Source of the DNA: JAXGPP01 sp964436865
Lineage (GTDB): Bacteria > Planctomycetota > Planctomycetia > Pirellulales > Thermoguttaceae
Reading direction: 5' to 3'
DNA length: 19,725 nucleotides
NCBI GenBank assembly: GCA_964436865.1
Contig: CAYTFK010000101.1
Location: 1 to 19,725, forward strand
Part shown: one piece after another, positions 7,472 through 14,792 of the stretch
Numbering within the stretch: the stretch's first letter is position 1
Layout: every line of letters starts with the position of its first letter
Made by a program: the position numbers and the translations under genes
The notes under the pieces: generated by a model
The model's input: only the letters and a program-made list of their open reading frames with translations
Databases searched by the model: none
What the model was told of the DNA's origin: nothing

Positions 7472-7508
7472 TGCAATTTGCACTTTTCAATTTCCAATTT
7501 GCATTTTC
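7472..7508. repeat. AT-rich CAATTT spacer repeat
   Basis: The spacer contains CAATTT at 7474, 7488 and 7495, with two exact CAATTTGCA copies (7474-7482 and 7495-7503). It is strikingly AT-rich against the GC-rich surroundings. Planctomycete spacers often hold strings of this kind. It sits about 45 bp before the start of the pterin-binding methyltransferase gene. It does not contain a convincing promoter or hairpin terminator. Confidence 0.6.
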
Positions 7509-7553
7509 TTCCTGCTCCGCTGAATTCCCGTCCACAACCGTAGAGGCCCGGCC

Positions 7554-8423
7554 ATGCCCATTCCTGGATTGACCATCATCGGAGAGAGCATCAACGACTC
7601 GGTGCCGTCGACGAAGAAGCTCTTCGACGCCGGCGATATGGACGGGTTGCTGGAACTGGCGCGGAGCCAGGATCAGGGAGGCGCGGCGTATATCGACGTG
7701 AACGTCGGCCCGCGGACGCCGGAATTCATGGCCGAGATGGTCCGCAAGATCCAGGAGGTCACTGCCCGGCCGCTGTCGATCGACACGCCCGATCCGGAGA
7801 TCGCCCGCGCCGGACTCGAAGCCTATGACCCCGGGCGTGCCGGCGGGGCCAAGCCGGTGCTCAACTCGATCTCCGCCCTGCGGACGAAGATGTTCGACCT
7901 CTACCGGTTGCAGCCGTTCAAGCCGATCCTGCTGGTCTCGGAGCGGATGGAGAACGGCCAGTCGCGTGCCTGCCACACGGCCGAGGAGACCTACCAGGCG
8001 GCGAAGCACCTGGTGGCCGCGGCGAGGGAAACCGGCTACGGGTTCGCCAACGACGACTTCATCATCGATCCGGGCATCGCCCCCATCGGCAGCGATACGG
8101 ACGGCAATCTGAAACGGCTCATCGCCGCGCTGGAGATGATCCATGCCGACGCGGACCTGGCCGGCGTTCATGTGTCGGTGGGCTTGAGCAACTTCACCGT
8201 CTACCTGCCGCCGAAGCGCAAGGACGGTTCGCCGGTGAAGGGGCCGCTGGAGAGCGCGTTTCTCACCAAGGCCATGCCGCTGGGCCTGGACACCATCATC
8301 GGCTCGGTGAAGCGCAAGTACGAACTGCTGTCGCCGGAGCACCCGGCAATGCAGTGCCTCGAAGCCTGCCTCGCGGCGCAGGGGTTCGAGTCGATCATGC
8401 GGGTGCGAGAATTCTACTCCTGA
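7554..8423 (+). CDS. Pterin-binding methyltransferase (AcsE / MetH folate-domain type), methyl-THF:corrinoid methyltransferase
   Basis: A 289-aa DHPS-like TIM barrel. GESIN (10-14), DVNVGP (48-53), LSIDTPD (D77), LNSIS (N104), IIDPGIAP (D172) and VGLSNF (N213) reproduce the pterin-binding and catalytic order of methyl-THF:corrinoid/iron-sulfur protein methyltransferase (AcsE) and of the folate module of methionine synthase. The equivalents of the AcsE Asp and Asn pterin contacts are all kept. The expected reaction is methyl transfer between 5-methyl-THF and the cobalt of a corrinoid protein, most likely the one encoded at 4758. The length (AcsE is about 262 aa) suggests a slightly longer barrel, including an insert around 218-230 (PPKRKDGSPVKG). 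GAGG lies seven bases before the ATG. It stands 37 bp upstream of fhs on the same strand. It is cytoplasmic, with no signal peptide. Confidence 0.92.
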   Translation: MPIPGLTIIGESINDSVPSTKKLFDAGDMDGLLELARSQDQGGAAYIDVNVGPRTPEFMAEMVRKIQEVTARPLSIDTPDPEIARAGLEAYDPGRAGGAKPVLNSISALRTKMFDLYRLQPFKPILLVSERMENGQSRACHTAEETYQAAKHLVAAARETGYGFANDDFIIDPGIAPIGSDTDGNLKRLIAALEMIHADADLAGVHVSVGLSNFTVYLPPKRKDGSPVKGPLESAFLTKAMPLGLDTIIGSVKRKYELLSPEHPAMQCLEACLAAQGFESIMRVREFYS

Positions 8424-8460
8424 CGCCGAGCCACCATTCCCTTTTGCATCGCAGCAAGCC

Positions 8461-10152
8461 ATGACCGACGCGCAGAGGACGCTTCCGCCCGATATCGAGA
8501 TCGCCCGCGCTACCGCGCTTCGCCCCATCGGGAAGGTGGCGGAGCGGCTGGGGATCTCGGACGACGATCTGGAACACTACGGCAAGCACAAGGCCAAGGT
8601 CTCGCTGGACCTCTATCACCGCCTGGCCAGTAAGCCCGCCGGCAAGCTGATCCTGGTGACGGCGATTACGCCCACCCCGGCCGGAGAAGGCAAGACGACC
8701 ACCAGCATCGGTTTGGTCGACGGGCTCAACCATATCGGCAAGCAGGCCACCGTGTGCCTCCGCGAACCGTCGCTCGGGCCCTGCTTCGGCATGAAGGGGG
8801 GCGCGGCGGGCGGCGGCTACGCCCAAGTCGTCCCCATGGAGGACATCAACCTCCATTTCACGGGCGATTTCCACGCCATCGGCCTGGCCCATAACCTGCT
8901 GGCCGCGGTGATGGACAATCACATCCACCAGACGAACGAGCTGCGGATCGATCCGCGGCGGATCGCCTGGGGCCGGGTGATGGACATGAACGACCGCGCC
9001 CTGCGCAACATCATCGTGGGGCTGGGCGGCACGAACAACTCGATTCCCCATGAGAGCACGTTTGACATCACCGTGGCCTCGGAGGTGATGGCGATCCTCT
9101 GCCTCTCCGAGTCGCTGCCGGAACTCCGCGAGCGGCTGGGGCGGATCATCGTCGGCTACACGCGGCAGAAGCTGCCGATCACGGCGGCCCATCTCAAGTG
9201 TCACGGGGCGATGGCCGTGCTGCTCAAGGACGCCATCAAGCCCAACCTCGTGCAGACACTTGAGGGCAATCCGGCCTTCGTCCACGGCGGCCCGTTCGCC
9301 AATATCGCGCATGGCTGCAACAGCGTCATCGCCACCAAGCTTTCGACGCGGCTCTCGGAATACACGGTGACCGAGGCCGGCTTCGGCGCCGACCTGGGAG
9401 CCGAGAAGTTCATGAACATCAAGTGCCGCAAGTCGGGCATCAAACCCGATGCGGTGGTGATCGTGGCCACGGTGCGGGCCCTCAAGCATCATGGCGGCGT
9501 CGGGCTCAAGGACCTGCACCGGCCGAACGTCGAGGCGCTCGACAAAGGGGTGGAGAACCTCAAGAAGCATATCGAGAACATCCACCGCTTCGGCCTGCCG
9601 GTGGTGGTGGCGATCAACTCCTTTTCCAGCGACACCAAGGAGGAAATCGCCTACATCCAGGACAAGTGCGCGTACCTTTCGGTGCGAATCGTCGAATCGA
9701 ACCACTGGGCCGAGGGAGGCAAGGGAGCCGAGGCGCTCGCCCGGGCGGTGGTCGAGGTGGTGGAGCGGACCAAGACCGACTTCAACCTCCTCTATCCCGA
9801 CACGTGCACGTTGTGGCAGAAAGTGGGCATCATCTGCCGCGAGATCTACGGTGCAACCGATGTGCTGGCCGACAAAGCACTGCGCGAGAAGTTCCAGGCC
9901 CTGCAGGAGAACGGCTTCGGCGAGTTCCCCATCTGCATGGCGAAGACGCAGTACTCGCTTTCGACCGATCCGGGTCTCAAGGGGCGGCCGAAGAACTTCG
10001 ACGTGCCGTTGCGCGACGTCCGCGTCTCGGCCGGGGCCGGGTTTGTCGTCGTGCTGACCGGCGACATCATGACCATGCCGGGTCTGCCGAAAGTGCCCGC
10101 CGCCGAGATGATCGACATCAACGAGCAGGGCGAGATCGTCGGGCTGTTCTGA
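8461..10152 (+). CDS. fhs: Formate-tetrahydrofolate ligase (10-formyl-THF synthetase)
   Basis: A complete 563-aa formate-THF ligase, matching the usual length of about 556. The P-loop is TPTPAGEGKTTTS (70-82), followed by REPSLGPCFGMKGGAAGGGY (101-120) and 'MEDINLHFTGDFHAI' (126-140), both signatures of the family. It forms 10-formyl-THF from formate, THF and ATP, or runs in reverse to give formate plus ATP during oxidation of methyl groups. The start at 8461 (MTDAQRTLPPD) precedes the expected N-terminal helix; no clear Shine-Dalgarno is visible. It is 37 bp after the pterin methyltransferase stop and about 65 bp before the homocysteine-methyltransferase-like gene. A FolD (methylene-THF dehydrogenase/cyclohydrolase), needed to link it to MetF, is not in the window. 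Confidence 0.98.
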   Translation: MTDAQRTLPPDIEIARATALRPIGKVAERLGISDDDLEHYGKHKAKVSLDLYHRLASKPAGKLILVTAITPTPAGEGKTTTSIGLVDGLNHIGKQATVCLREPSLGPCFGMKGGAAGGGYAQVVPMEDINLHFTGDFHAIGLAHNLLAAVMDNHIHQTNELRIDPRRIAWGRVMDMNDRALRNIIVGLGGTNNSIPHESTFDITVASEVMAILCLSESLPELRERLGRIIVGYTRQKLPITAAHLKCHGAMAVLLKDAIKPNLVQTLEGNPAFVHGGPFANIAHGCNSVIATKLSTRLSEYTVTEAGFGADLGAEKFMNIKCRKSGIKPDAVVIVATVRALKHHGGVGLKDLHRPNVEALDKGVENLKKHIENIHRFGLPVVVAINSFSSDTKEEIAYIQDKCAYLSVRIVESNHWAEGGKGAEALARAVVEVVERTKTDFNLLYPDTCTLWQKVGIICREIYGATDVLADKALREKFQALQENGFGEFPICMAKTQYSLSTDPGLKGRPKNFDVPLRDVRVSAGAGFVVVLTGDIMTMPGLPKVPAAEMIDINEQGEIVGLF

Positions 10153-10181
10153 GCCATCTCCCGGCCGCCGGGCGGGACAGG

Positions 10182-10187
10182 TACAAT
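10182..10187 (+). promoter_or_regulatory. Candidate -10 box (TACAAT) upstream of the homocysteine-methyltransferase-like gene
   Basis: TACAAT matches TATAAT at five of six positions. A start site about seven bases downstream would leave a leader of about 24 nt that contains the GGGGAGGA ribosome-binding site of the gene at 10218. No -35 hexamer is recognisable at 16-18 bp spacing. It would allow separate transcription of the last two genes of the one-carbon block. Confidence 0.35.
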
Positions 10188-10217
10188 GGCGGTTTTCTGC
10201 CACGCGGGGAGGACGCC

Positions 10218-11087
10218 ATGCATGCATTGGTCGAAGAGCTCATTGCCGCCGGGCCGGTGATCACCGATGGGGCCTGGGGGACGCAATTGCAGGAGCGGGG
10301 GCTGGAAGTGGGCGCGTGTCCCGACGGCTGGAACCTGGAGCAGCCCGATCGGGTAGAGGAGGTCGCGCGGGCCTACGTCGAGGCCGGGAGCCGGATCATC
10401 CTCACCAACACCTTCGGGTCCAACCGCTTCACGCTCGTCCGCCACGACCTCGCCGACCGGGTGGCTGAGATCAACCGGGCCGGGGTCGAGATCTCGCGCC
10501 GCGCGGCGGCTGGCCGGGCGAAGGTCTTCGCCTCGCTCGGTCCCAGCGGCAAGATGCTGATGATGGGCGAGGTTACCGCCGACGACTTGCGCAGTGCATT
10601 CTGCGACCAGGCGCGGGCGATGGCCGACGCGGGGGCCGACGCCATCGTCGTCGAAACAATGACCGACCTTGACGAGGCAGTGCTGGCGGTTGAGGCCGCC
10701 AAGGCAACCGGCCTGCCGGTGGTCGGCTGCATGACGTTCGAGCCCAAGAAGCAATATCGCACGATCATGGGCAATACGCCCGAAGACGCCGTCCGCCGGC
10801 TGACCGACGCGGGGGCCGACGTCATCGGCTCCAACTGCGGCCAGGGGATCGAGTCGTTCGTGCCGCTCTGCCAGCGGCTCAAGGCGGCGGCGAGCGTGCC
10901 GGTGTGGATCAAGGCCAACGCCGGGTTGCCGGAAGTGATCGACGATCGCATCGTCTACGCCCAGACACCTGAGCAGTTCGCCTCTTTCGCCCCCGCTCTG
11001 GTCGCCGCCGGCGCGAGCTTCCTCGGCGGCTGCTGCGGGACGACGCCGGAGTTCATCCGCTCACTGGTGAGGGTGGTTGTGAAATGA
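10218..11087 (+). CDS. Homocysteine S-methyltransferase-family protein (zinc methyl-acceptor domain, MetH module-1 type)
   Basis: A 289-aa Hcy-binding TIM barrel. DGAWGTQLQERGL (17-29), TNTFGSNR (63-70), GPSG (108-111) and VVETMTDLDEA (144-154) match the family. The three zinc-binding cysteines are kept: C207 in GSNCGQG and C272-C273 in LGGCCGTTP. Their spacing is close to that of the N-terminal domain of E. coli MetH. The protein should bind a thiol acceptor (homocysteine in characterised members) on zinc and methylate it from a methyl donor, here plausibly the free methyl-corrinoid protein. ATG 10218 follows GGGGAGGA; the frame stays open far upstream through fhs, but only in antisense-like composition. 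Its stop overlaps the start of the UroD-like gene (ATGA). The thiol substrate is inferred from the family and could be another thiol. Confidence 0.92.
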   Translation: MHALVEELIAAGPVITDGAWGTQLQERGLEVGACPDGWNLEQPDRVEEVARAYVEAGSRIILTNTFGSNRFTLVRHDLADRVAEINRAGVEISRRAAAGRAKVFASLGPSGKMLMMGEVTADDLRSAFCDQARAMADAGADAIVVETMTDLDEAVLAVEAAKATGLPVVGCMTFEPKKQYRTIMGNTPEDAVRRLTDAGADVIGSNCGQGIESFVPLCQRLKAAASVPVWIKANAGLPEVIDDRIVYAQTPEQFASFAPALVAAGASFLGGCCGTTPEFIRSLVRVVVK

Positions 11088-12289
11088 ACTCCCGCGAACG
11101 CGTGCTGGCAGCCATCAATCACCGCCAGCCTGACCGGGTGCCGATCGACTTGGGCGGCACACGGCAGACGGGCATGGCGGCGTCGACTTATCACAAGCTC
11201 AAGGAACGGCTGGGAATCAGGACGCCTACCCGGGTGTTCGACCTCTACCAGATGCTGGCCGAGATCGAGCAGCCGATCATGGACCGCTTCGGGGCCGATT
11301 GTGTCGCCCTGCAGCGGCCCGTGGTGACGTTCGGCATCCGCAACGACGCGTGGAAGCCCTGGCAGATGTTCGACGGCACGCCGGTCGAAGTCCCCGCCGG
11401 GTTCAACCCGATCGTCGAGCCCTCGGGCGATCTGCTCCTGGTTAAATCCGATGGCAGCCCGATGGCTCGGATGCCCAAAGGCGGCTTCTATTTCGACCGC
11501 CTCGACAAGTACCCCGGTGCGGCGCACGCCGATCCGGAGAGACTCGATGTGCCGCTGCTCTCGGCCGAGGAGTGCGACCACTTCCATGCCCAGGCCGAGG
11601 CCTATTGGCAGAATACCGACAAGGCGATCGTCGCCGCGATGGGCCCGCCCTACGAACTGTTCTTTGGGCTGGGAACCGGCGACTTCTCCGCCTGGATGTG
11701 CACGCTGGCCACGGAGCCGGAATACGTGGCGGCGCTTTATGAGAAGCTCACGGAAGCCTGGCTGGAGAACCTGCGGCGATTCGCCGACGCCGTCGGCGAC
11801 CGGGTGCAAGTGCTCCAGTTCAACGACGACCTGGGAACGCAGGACGCGCCGTTTCTCTCCGTCCGCATGTTCCGCGAACGGATCATGCCGTTCTACAAGC
11901 GCGGGCTGGACTGGGTGCACGAACATACTCGGATGAAGGTTTTCATGCATAATGACGGCGCGATCTTCAGCTTCGTGCCGACGCTGATCGAGATGGGGGT
12001 CGACATCCTCAACCCGGTGCAGACCACCGCCAAGGGGATGGACCCGGCGAAGCTCAAGGCCCAGTTCGGCGACCGGCTGACATTCTGGGGCGCCGCCTGC
12101 GACTGCCAGCGCACGCTCCCCTTCGGCACGCCGGACGAGGTGGCCCGCGAAGTCGAAGAGACGATCCGCATCCTCGCCCCGGGTGGCGGTTACGTGCTGG
12201 CCGGCGTGCACAACATCCAGGCCGGCGTGCCGCCGGAGAATGTGATCGCCCTGTTCGACACCGCGCTCTCCGCCGGGCGGCACGCGTAG
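11084..12289 (+). CDS. Uroporphyrinogen-decarboxylase-superfamily protein, probable corrinoid methyltransferase (MtaA/MtbA/CmuA-like)
   Basis: A 401-aa protein of the UroD superfamily, which contains true heme-pathway decarboxylases and zinc methyltransferases that exchange methyl groups with corrinoid proteins. It begins 'MNSRERVLAAINHRQPDRVP', usual for the methyltransferase-like branch, and has 'QFNDDLGTQDAPFLS' (255-269), the metal-site region FMHNDGAIF (287-295) and 'GVDILNPVQTTAKGM' (about 305-319). In MtaA-type enzymes the motif is H-x-C-G; here H289 is kept and aspartate (D291) stands in the cysteine position. True UroD is unlikely because the protein is longer and sits among one-carbon genes. 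A 4-bp overlap with the homocysteine-methyltransferase-like gene implies translational coupling. It could be a methyl donor-side enzyme for an unidentified methylated substrate. Confidence 0.85.
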   Translation: MNSRERVLAAINHRQPDRVPIDLGGTRQTGMAASTYHKLKERLGIRTPTRVFDLYQMLAEIEQPIMDRFGADCVALQRPVVTFGIRNDAWKPWQMFDGTPVEVPAGFNPIVEPSGDLLLVKSDGSPMARMPKGGFYFDRLDKYPGAAHADPERLDVPLLSAEECDHFHAQAEAYWQNTDKAIVAAMGPPYELFFGLGTGDFSAWMCTLATEPEYVAALYEKLTEAWLENLRRFADAVGDRVQVLQFNDDLGTQDAPFLSVRMFRERIMPFYKRGLDWVHEHTRMKVFMHNDGAIFSFVPTLIEMGVDILNPVQTTAKGMDPAKLKAQFGDRLTFWGAACDCQRTLPFGTPDEVAREVEETIRILAPGGGYVLAGVHNIQAGVPPENVIALFDTALSAGRHA

Positions 12290-12314
12290 ATCGGGGCGAG
12301 TTCTGACCGGCAAC

Positions 12315-13079
12315 TCACCGTTTCACCACCGTCTGCACCCATTCGGCGGATGCCGGCTCCAGCGGCGGTTCGGGCGACCGGGCGTAGTCGAGCGCGTAGT
12401 CGTAGCCGGCGCGGTCGTACGTGGTGCTGAAGGCCGCCTGCAAGTCGAGCGGCACATCGGGGTCGTCGCCGGCCAGGGGAATGGGGATTGTCGGCAGCGG
12501 GTCGCGAAGCGTGCAAGAGTAGACCTCGACCTGCGGCAAGCGGCCGTTGCGGTTGACGAAGGTGTGAAAATCGGCCGGCTCCAGCGGCTCACGGGTAGGA
12601 AGCCGCAGCCCGCCGCGCAGGAGGTCTATTTCCACGAGGTTGGCCTGCGAATACAAGATGTTGCTCCGCTTGACCAGGTACGTGGTGCGCCCTTCGCCCG
12701 GAGTCTTGTTCCACGGAGACAGAAGCTCGATCACCGTGACCAGGTTTTGCCACTGCCGGCCACGGATCGTGAGAAACGCCTGGCGGTAACGGGTCGGCAT
12801 CGGCAATGTGTAAATCGTCGGAGCGGCCACGGCCGTCCGGCCCTGCGGCGCAACGGCCGGTTGGGTGCTTGCTTCGACTATGGCCACGTCGGGCGTGAAT
12901 AGCCGGTCCGGCGCTTCTCCCTCACGCGCCAGGTAGACGTACTCCTCGACCTCGACCACGTACCGCGGCCGCACGTTCGGCGTGAGCATCTCGCGAATCA
13001 CCGTGATGTAACTGGTATGGAAATCCCGCCACCGCTGGCCTTCGATGAACGGGTCCATACCGCGAAAAGGGCTGGGCAT
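12315..13079 (-). CDS. DUF4058 family protein
   Basis: A 254-aa protein beginning MPSPFRGMDPFIEGQRWRDF, the standard opening of DUF4058, a family of unknown function frequent in cyanobacteria and planctomycetes. Further family features are 'PRYVVEVEEYVYL' (39-51), 'FTPDVAIVE' (61-69), a central 'NLVTVIELLSPWNKTPGEGR' with the conserved IE-x-LSP-x-NK core, and the late 'DPDVPLDLQAAFSTTYDRAG'. The frame is open upstream to an ATG at 13181, but that 34-residue extension is not family-like, so 13079 is the start. It points toward the one-carbon block; the stops are 25 bp apart, with no terminator hairpin visible between them. The IELLSP-NK segment is reminiscent of PD-(D/E)XK-type cores, an inference only. 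Confidence 0.93.
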   Translation of the reverse strand: MPSPFRGMDPFIEGQRWRDFHTSYITVIREMLTPNVRPRYVVEVEEYVYLAREGEAPDRLFTPDVAIVEASTQPAVAPQGRTAVAAPTIYTLPMPTRYRQAFLTIRGRQWQNLVTVIELLSPWNKTPGEGRTTYLVKRSNILYSQANLVEIDLLRGGLRLPTREPLEPADFHTFVNRNGRLPQVEVYSCTLRDPLPTIPIPLAGDDPDVPLDLQAAFSTTYDRAGYDYALDYARSPEPPLEPASAEWVQTVVKR

Positions 13080-13394
13080 GGCAGCACGGCTCTGCGGTTG
13101 TTGTGGAAATGACCGAGACTCCCAATCTATTCTACACGCACGAAGGGCCCGTCGCGGGTAGCTGTCCAACGGAAGAGGCATACGTCATGCCCCGAAGGAG
13201 TGTGCAGGGGACTGTACAGCGAGCGCGACCGGGGCTAGTCTGGTGAGCAGACCCGCGATCGTTCCACTTCACCCTGAACAGCGAATCTGCCGTTGTGCGC
13301 CTTCCGCAGCGGCGCTCCGATCTGCCCGATGTCCAGGGGTTCAGTCTCCGCCAGACCACACCTTGCGAAGGCCAATCAATCCGAGGAGAGACTA
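13080..13394. other. Divergent intergenic region between the DUF4058 gene and the first DegT gene
   Basis: A 315-bp spacer that must hold promoters for both directions. For the minus direction, TAGAAT (plus coordinates 13129-13134) matches TATAAT at five of six positions, about 50 bp before the DUF4058 ATG, without a clear -35. For the plus direction no convincing hexamer pair was found. GAGGAGAG at 13383-13390 is the ribosome-binding site of the DegT gene. An 8-bp palindrome, CTGTACAG (13212-13219), has no assigned role. No gene is recognisable in it. Confidence 0.4.
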
Positions 13395-14738
13395 ATGATG
13401 AGCCGTGATGTGAATCGTCGTCAATTCATCGCCGCGGCAACCTCGGCCGGAGTCGGACTCACGTTGGCAGGATCGGTTCAAGCGGCAGACAAGGCCATCG
13501 ACAAGCCGGCGATGCTGGGCGGCAAACCGGTTCGCATGACGGGTGGTCCCTCATGGCCGCAGGTGGCCGATAAGGACGAGAAGGCCGTGCTGGACGTCGT
13601 CCGATCGGGACACTGGTACCGCGGCGGCGCGGTGGAGCAGTTTGAACAGACATTCGCCAGTCTGCATGGTGCCAAGTACTGCGTGGCCACCAGCAGCGGC
13701 ACGGCCGCGCTGTTCACGTCACTCGGCGCGCTGGGAGTGGGGCCGGGCGACGAAGTGATCGTGCCGCCGTACACGTTCATGGCCACGGTCAGCGTCGCTT
13801 TGCTCCACTACGCGATGCCGGTGTTCGTCGACTCTGATCCCGAATCGTTCCTGATGGACCCCGCGAAGCTCGAAGCGGCGATCACCGATCGCACGGCGGC
13901 CATCATACCCGTGCACCTCGGCGGCTCGCCGGCCGACCTCGACCGCATCCTGGCGATCGGCAAGAAGCGCAATGTGCCGGTGATTGAAGACGCCTGCCAG
14001 GCGCATCTTGCCCAGTGGCGCGGCCGCGGCGTCGGAAGCTGGGGCACGACTGGTTGCTTCAGTTTCCAGTTGAGCAAGAACCTCTGCTCGGGCGAAGGAG
14101 GCGCGATACTTACCAACGACGAGGCGATGGCCAACAAGTGTTTCGCCTTCCACAACTGCTGCCGGCCGCGGCCGGGGGCCAGTTCCGGCTTCGCCTACGA
14201 TGGCGGGCGGAACACGAACCTCCGCATGACCGAATTGCAGGGGGCACTGCTTCTCAGCCAGATGGTCGGCGTCGAAGAGCGGGCGAAAACCCGGGGTGAG
14301 AATGCAGCCTATCTTTCGAGCATGTTGCGGGAGATTCCCGGGATTGTCCCCGCGCGGACGTACGAGGGCACGACGCGGAACGCCTATCACCTCTACATGA
14401 TGCGCTACCGACCGGAGGAGTTCGCCAACCTGCCGCGGGTCAAGTTCATCCGCGCGATGCGCGCCGAAGGCGTCCCCTGCGGCGAAGGTTACGGCCCGCT
14501 GAATAAGGCCGACTTCATCCGCGATGCGATTCATTCACGGCACTATTTGAAGGTCTACGGCAAGACAGCCATCGACCAGTGGGCCGAGCGGAACGAGTGT
14601 CCCGAGAACGACAAGCTCTGCGCTGAGGGCCTGTGGTTCTCGCAGACCCAACTCCTGGCCCCGCGGACGGACATGGATGAAATCGCCGCGGCCGTGCGCA
14701 AGATCCACGCTTATGCCGGAGACCTGGCGAGGGCGTGA
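13395..14738 (+). CDS. Tat-exported DegT/DnrJ/EryC1/StrS-family PLP enzyme, copy 1
   Basis: A 447-aa type-I PLP enzyme of the DegT/AHBA-synthase family with a twin-arginine signal: NRRQF (7-11), then an Ala/Gly-rich hydrophobic stretch ending SVQA, with likely cleavage near residue 30. The fold core is complete: TSSGTAAL (99-106) for the cofactor phosphate, 'VIVPPYTFMATV' (121-132), IEDACQAH with D199 pairing the pyridine nitrogen, and FSFQLSKNLCSGEGG with K228 as Schiff-base lysine. Cytoplasmic relatives transaminate keto-sugars. ATG 13395 (or the adjacent 13398) follows GAGGAGAG; the open frame upstream to 13293 lacks a signal and is rejected. It is followed 54 bp later by a paralogue. A Tat signal fits export of a protein folded with its cofactor. 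Substrate and amino donor are unknown. Confidence 0.92.
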   Translation: MMSRDVNRRQFIAAATSAGVGLTLAGSVQAADKAIDKPAMLGGKPVRMTGGPSWPQVADKDEKAVLDVVRSGHWYRGGAVEQFEQTFASLHGAKYCVATSSGTAALFTSLGALGVGPGDEVIVPPYTFMATVSVALLHYAMPVFVDSDPESFLMDPAKLEAAITDRTAAIIPVHLGGSPADLDRILAIGKKRNVPVIEDACQAHLAQWRGRGVGSWGTTGCFSFQLSKNLCSGEGGAILTNDEAMANKCFAFHNCCRPRPGASSGFAYDGGRNTNLRMTELQGALLLSQMVGVEERAKTRGENAAYLSSMLREIPGIVPARTYEGTTRNAYHLYMMRYRPEEFANLPRVKFIRAMRAEGVPCGEGYGPLNKADFIRDAIHSRHYLKVYGKTAIDQWAERNECPENDKLCAEGLWFSQTQLLAPRTDMDEIAAAVRKIHAYAGDLARA

Positions 14739-14792
14739 GAGCGGCGATTGGAAGCCAATAGATCCTGGAACCACGATCAGGAGGTTCTGACC

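Noticed and set aside
9423..10217. Upstream extension of the homocysteine-methyltransferase frame into fhs
   Set aside because: It reads out of frame through a certain gene; the true start at 10218 has a strong ribosome-binding site and begins the family domain.
8395..10227. 610-codon minus-strand frame opposite fhs
   Set aside because: It is the antisense of the clearly recognised formate-THF ligase; composition is His/Arg/Asp-rich, as expected for a GC-rich shadow.
13212..13219. CTGTACAG palindrome in the divergent spacer
   Set aside because: An 8-bp palindrome is too short and unique here to name an operator.
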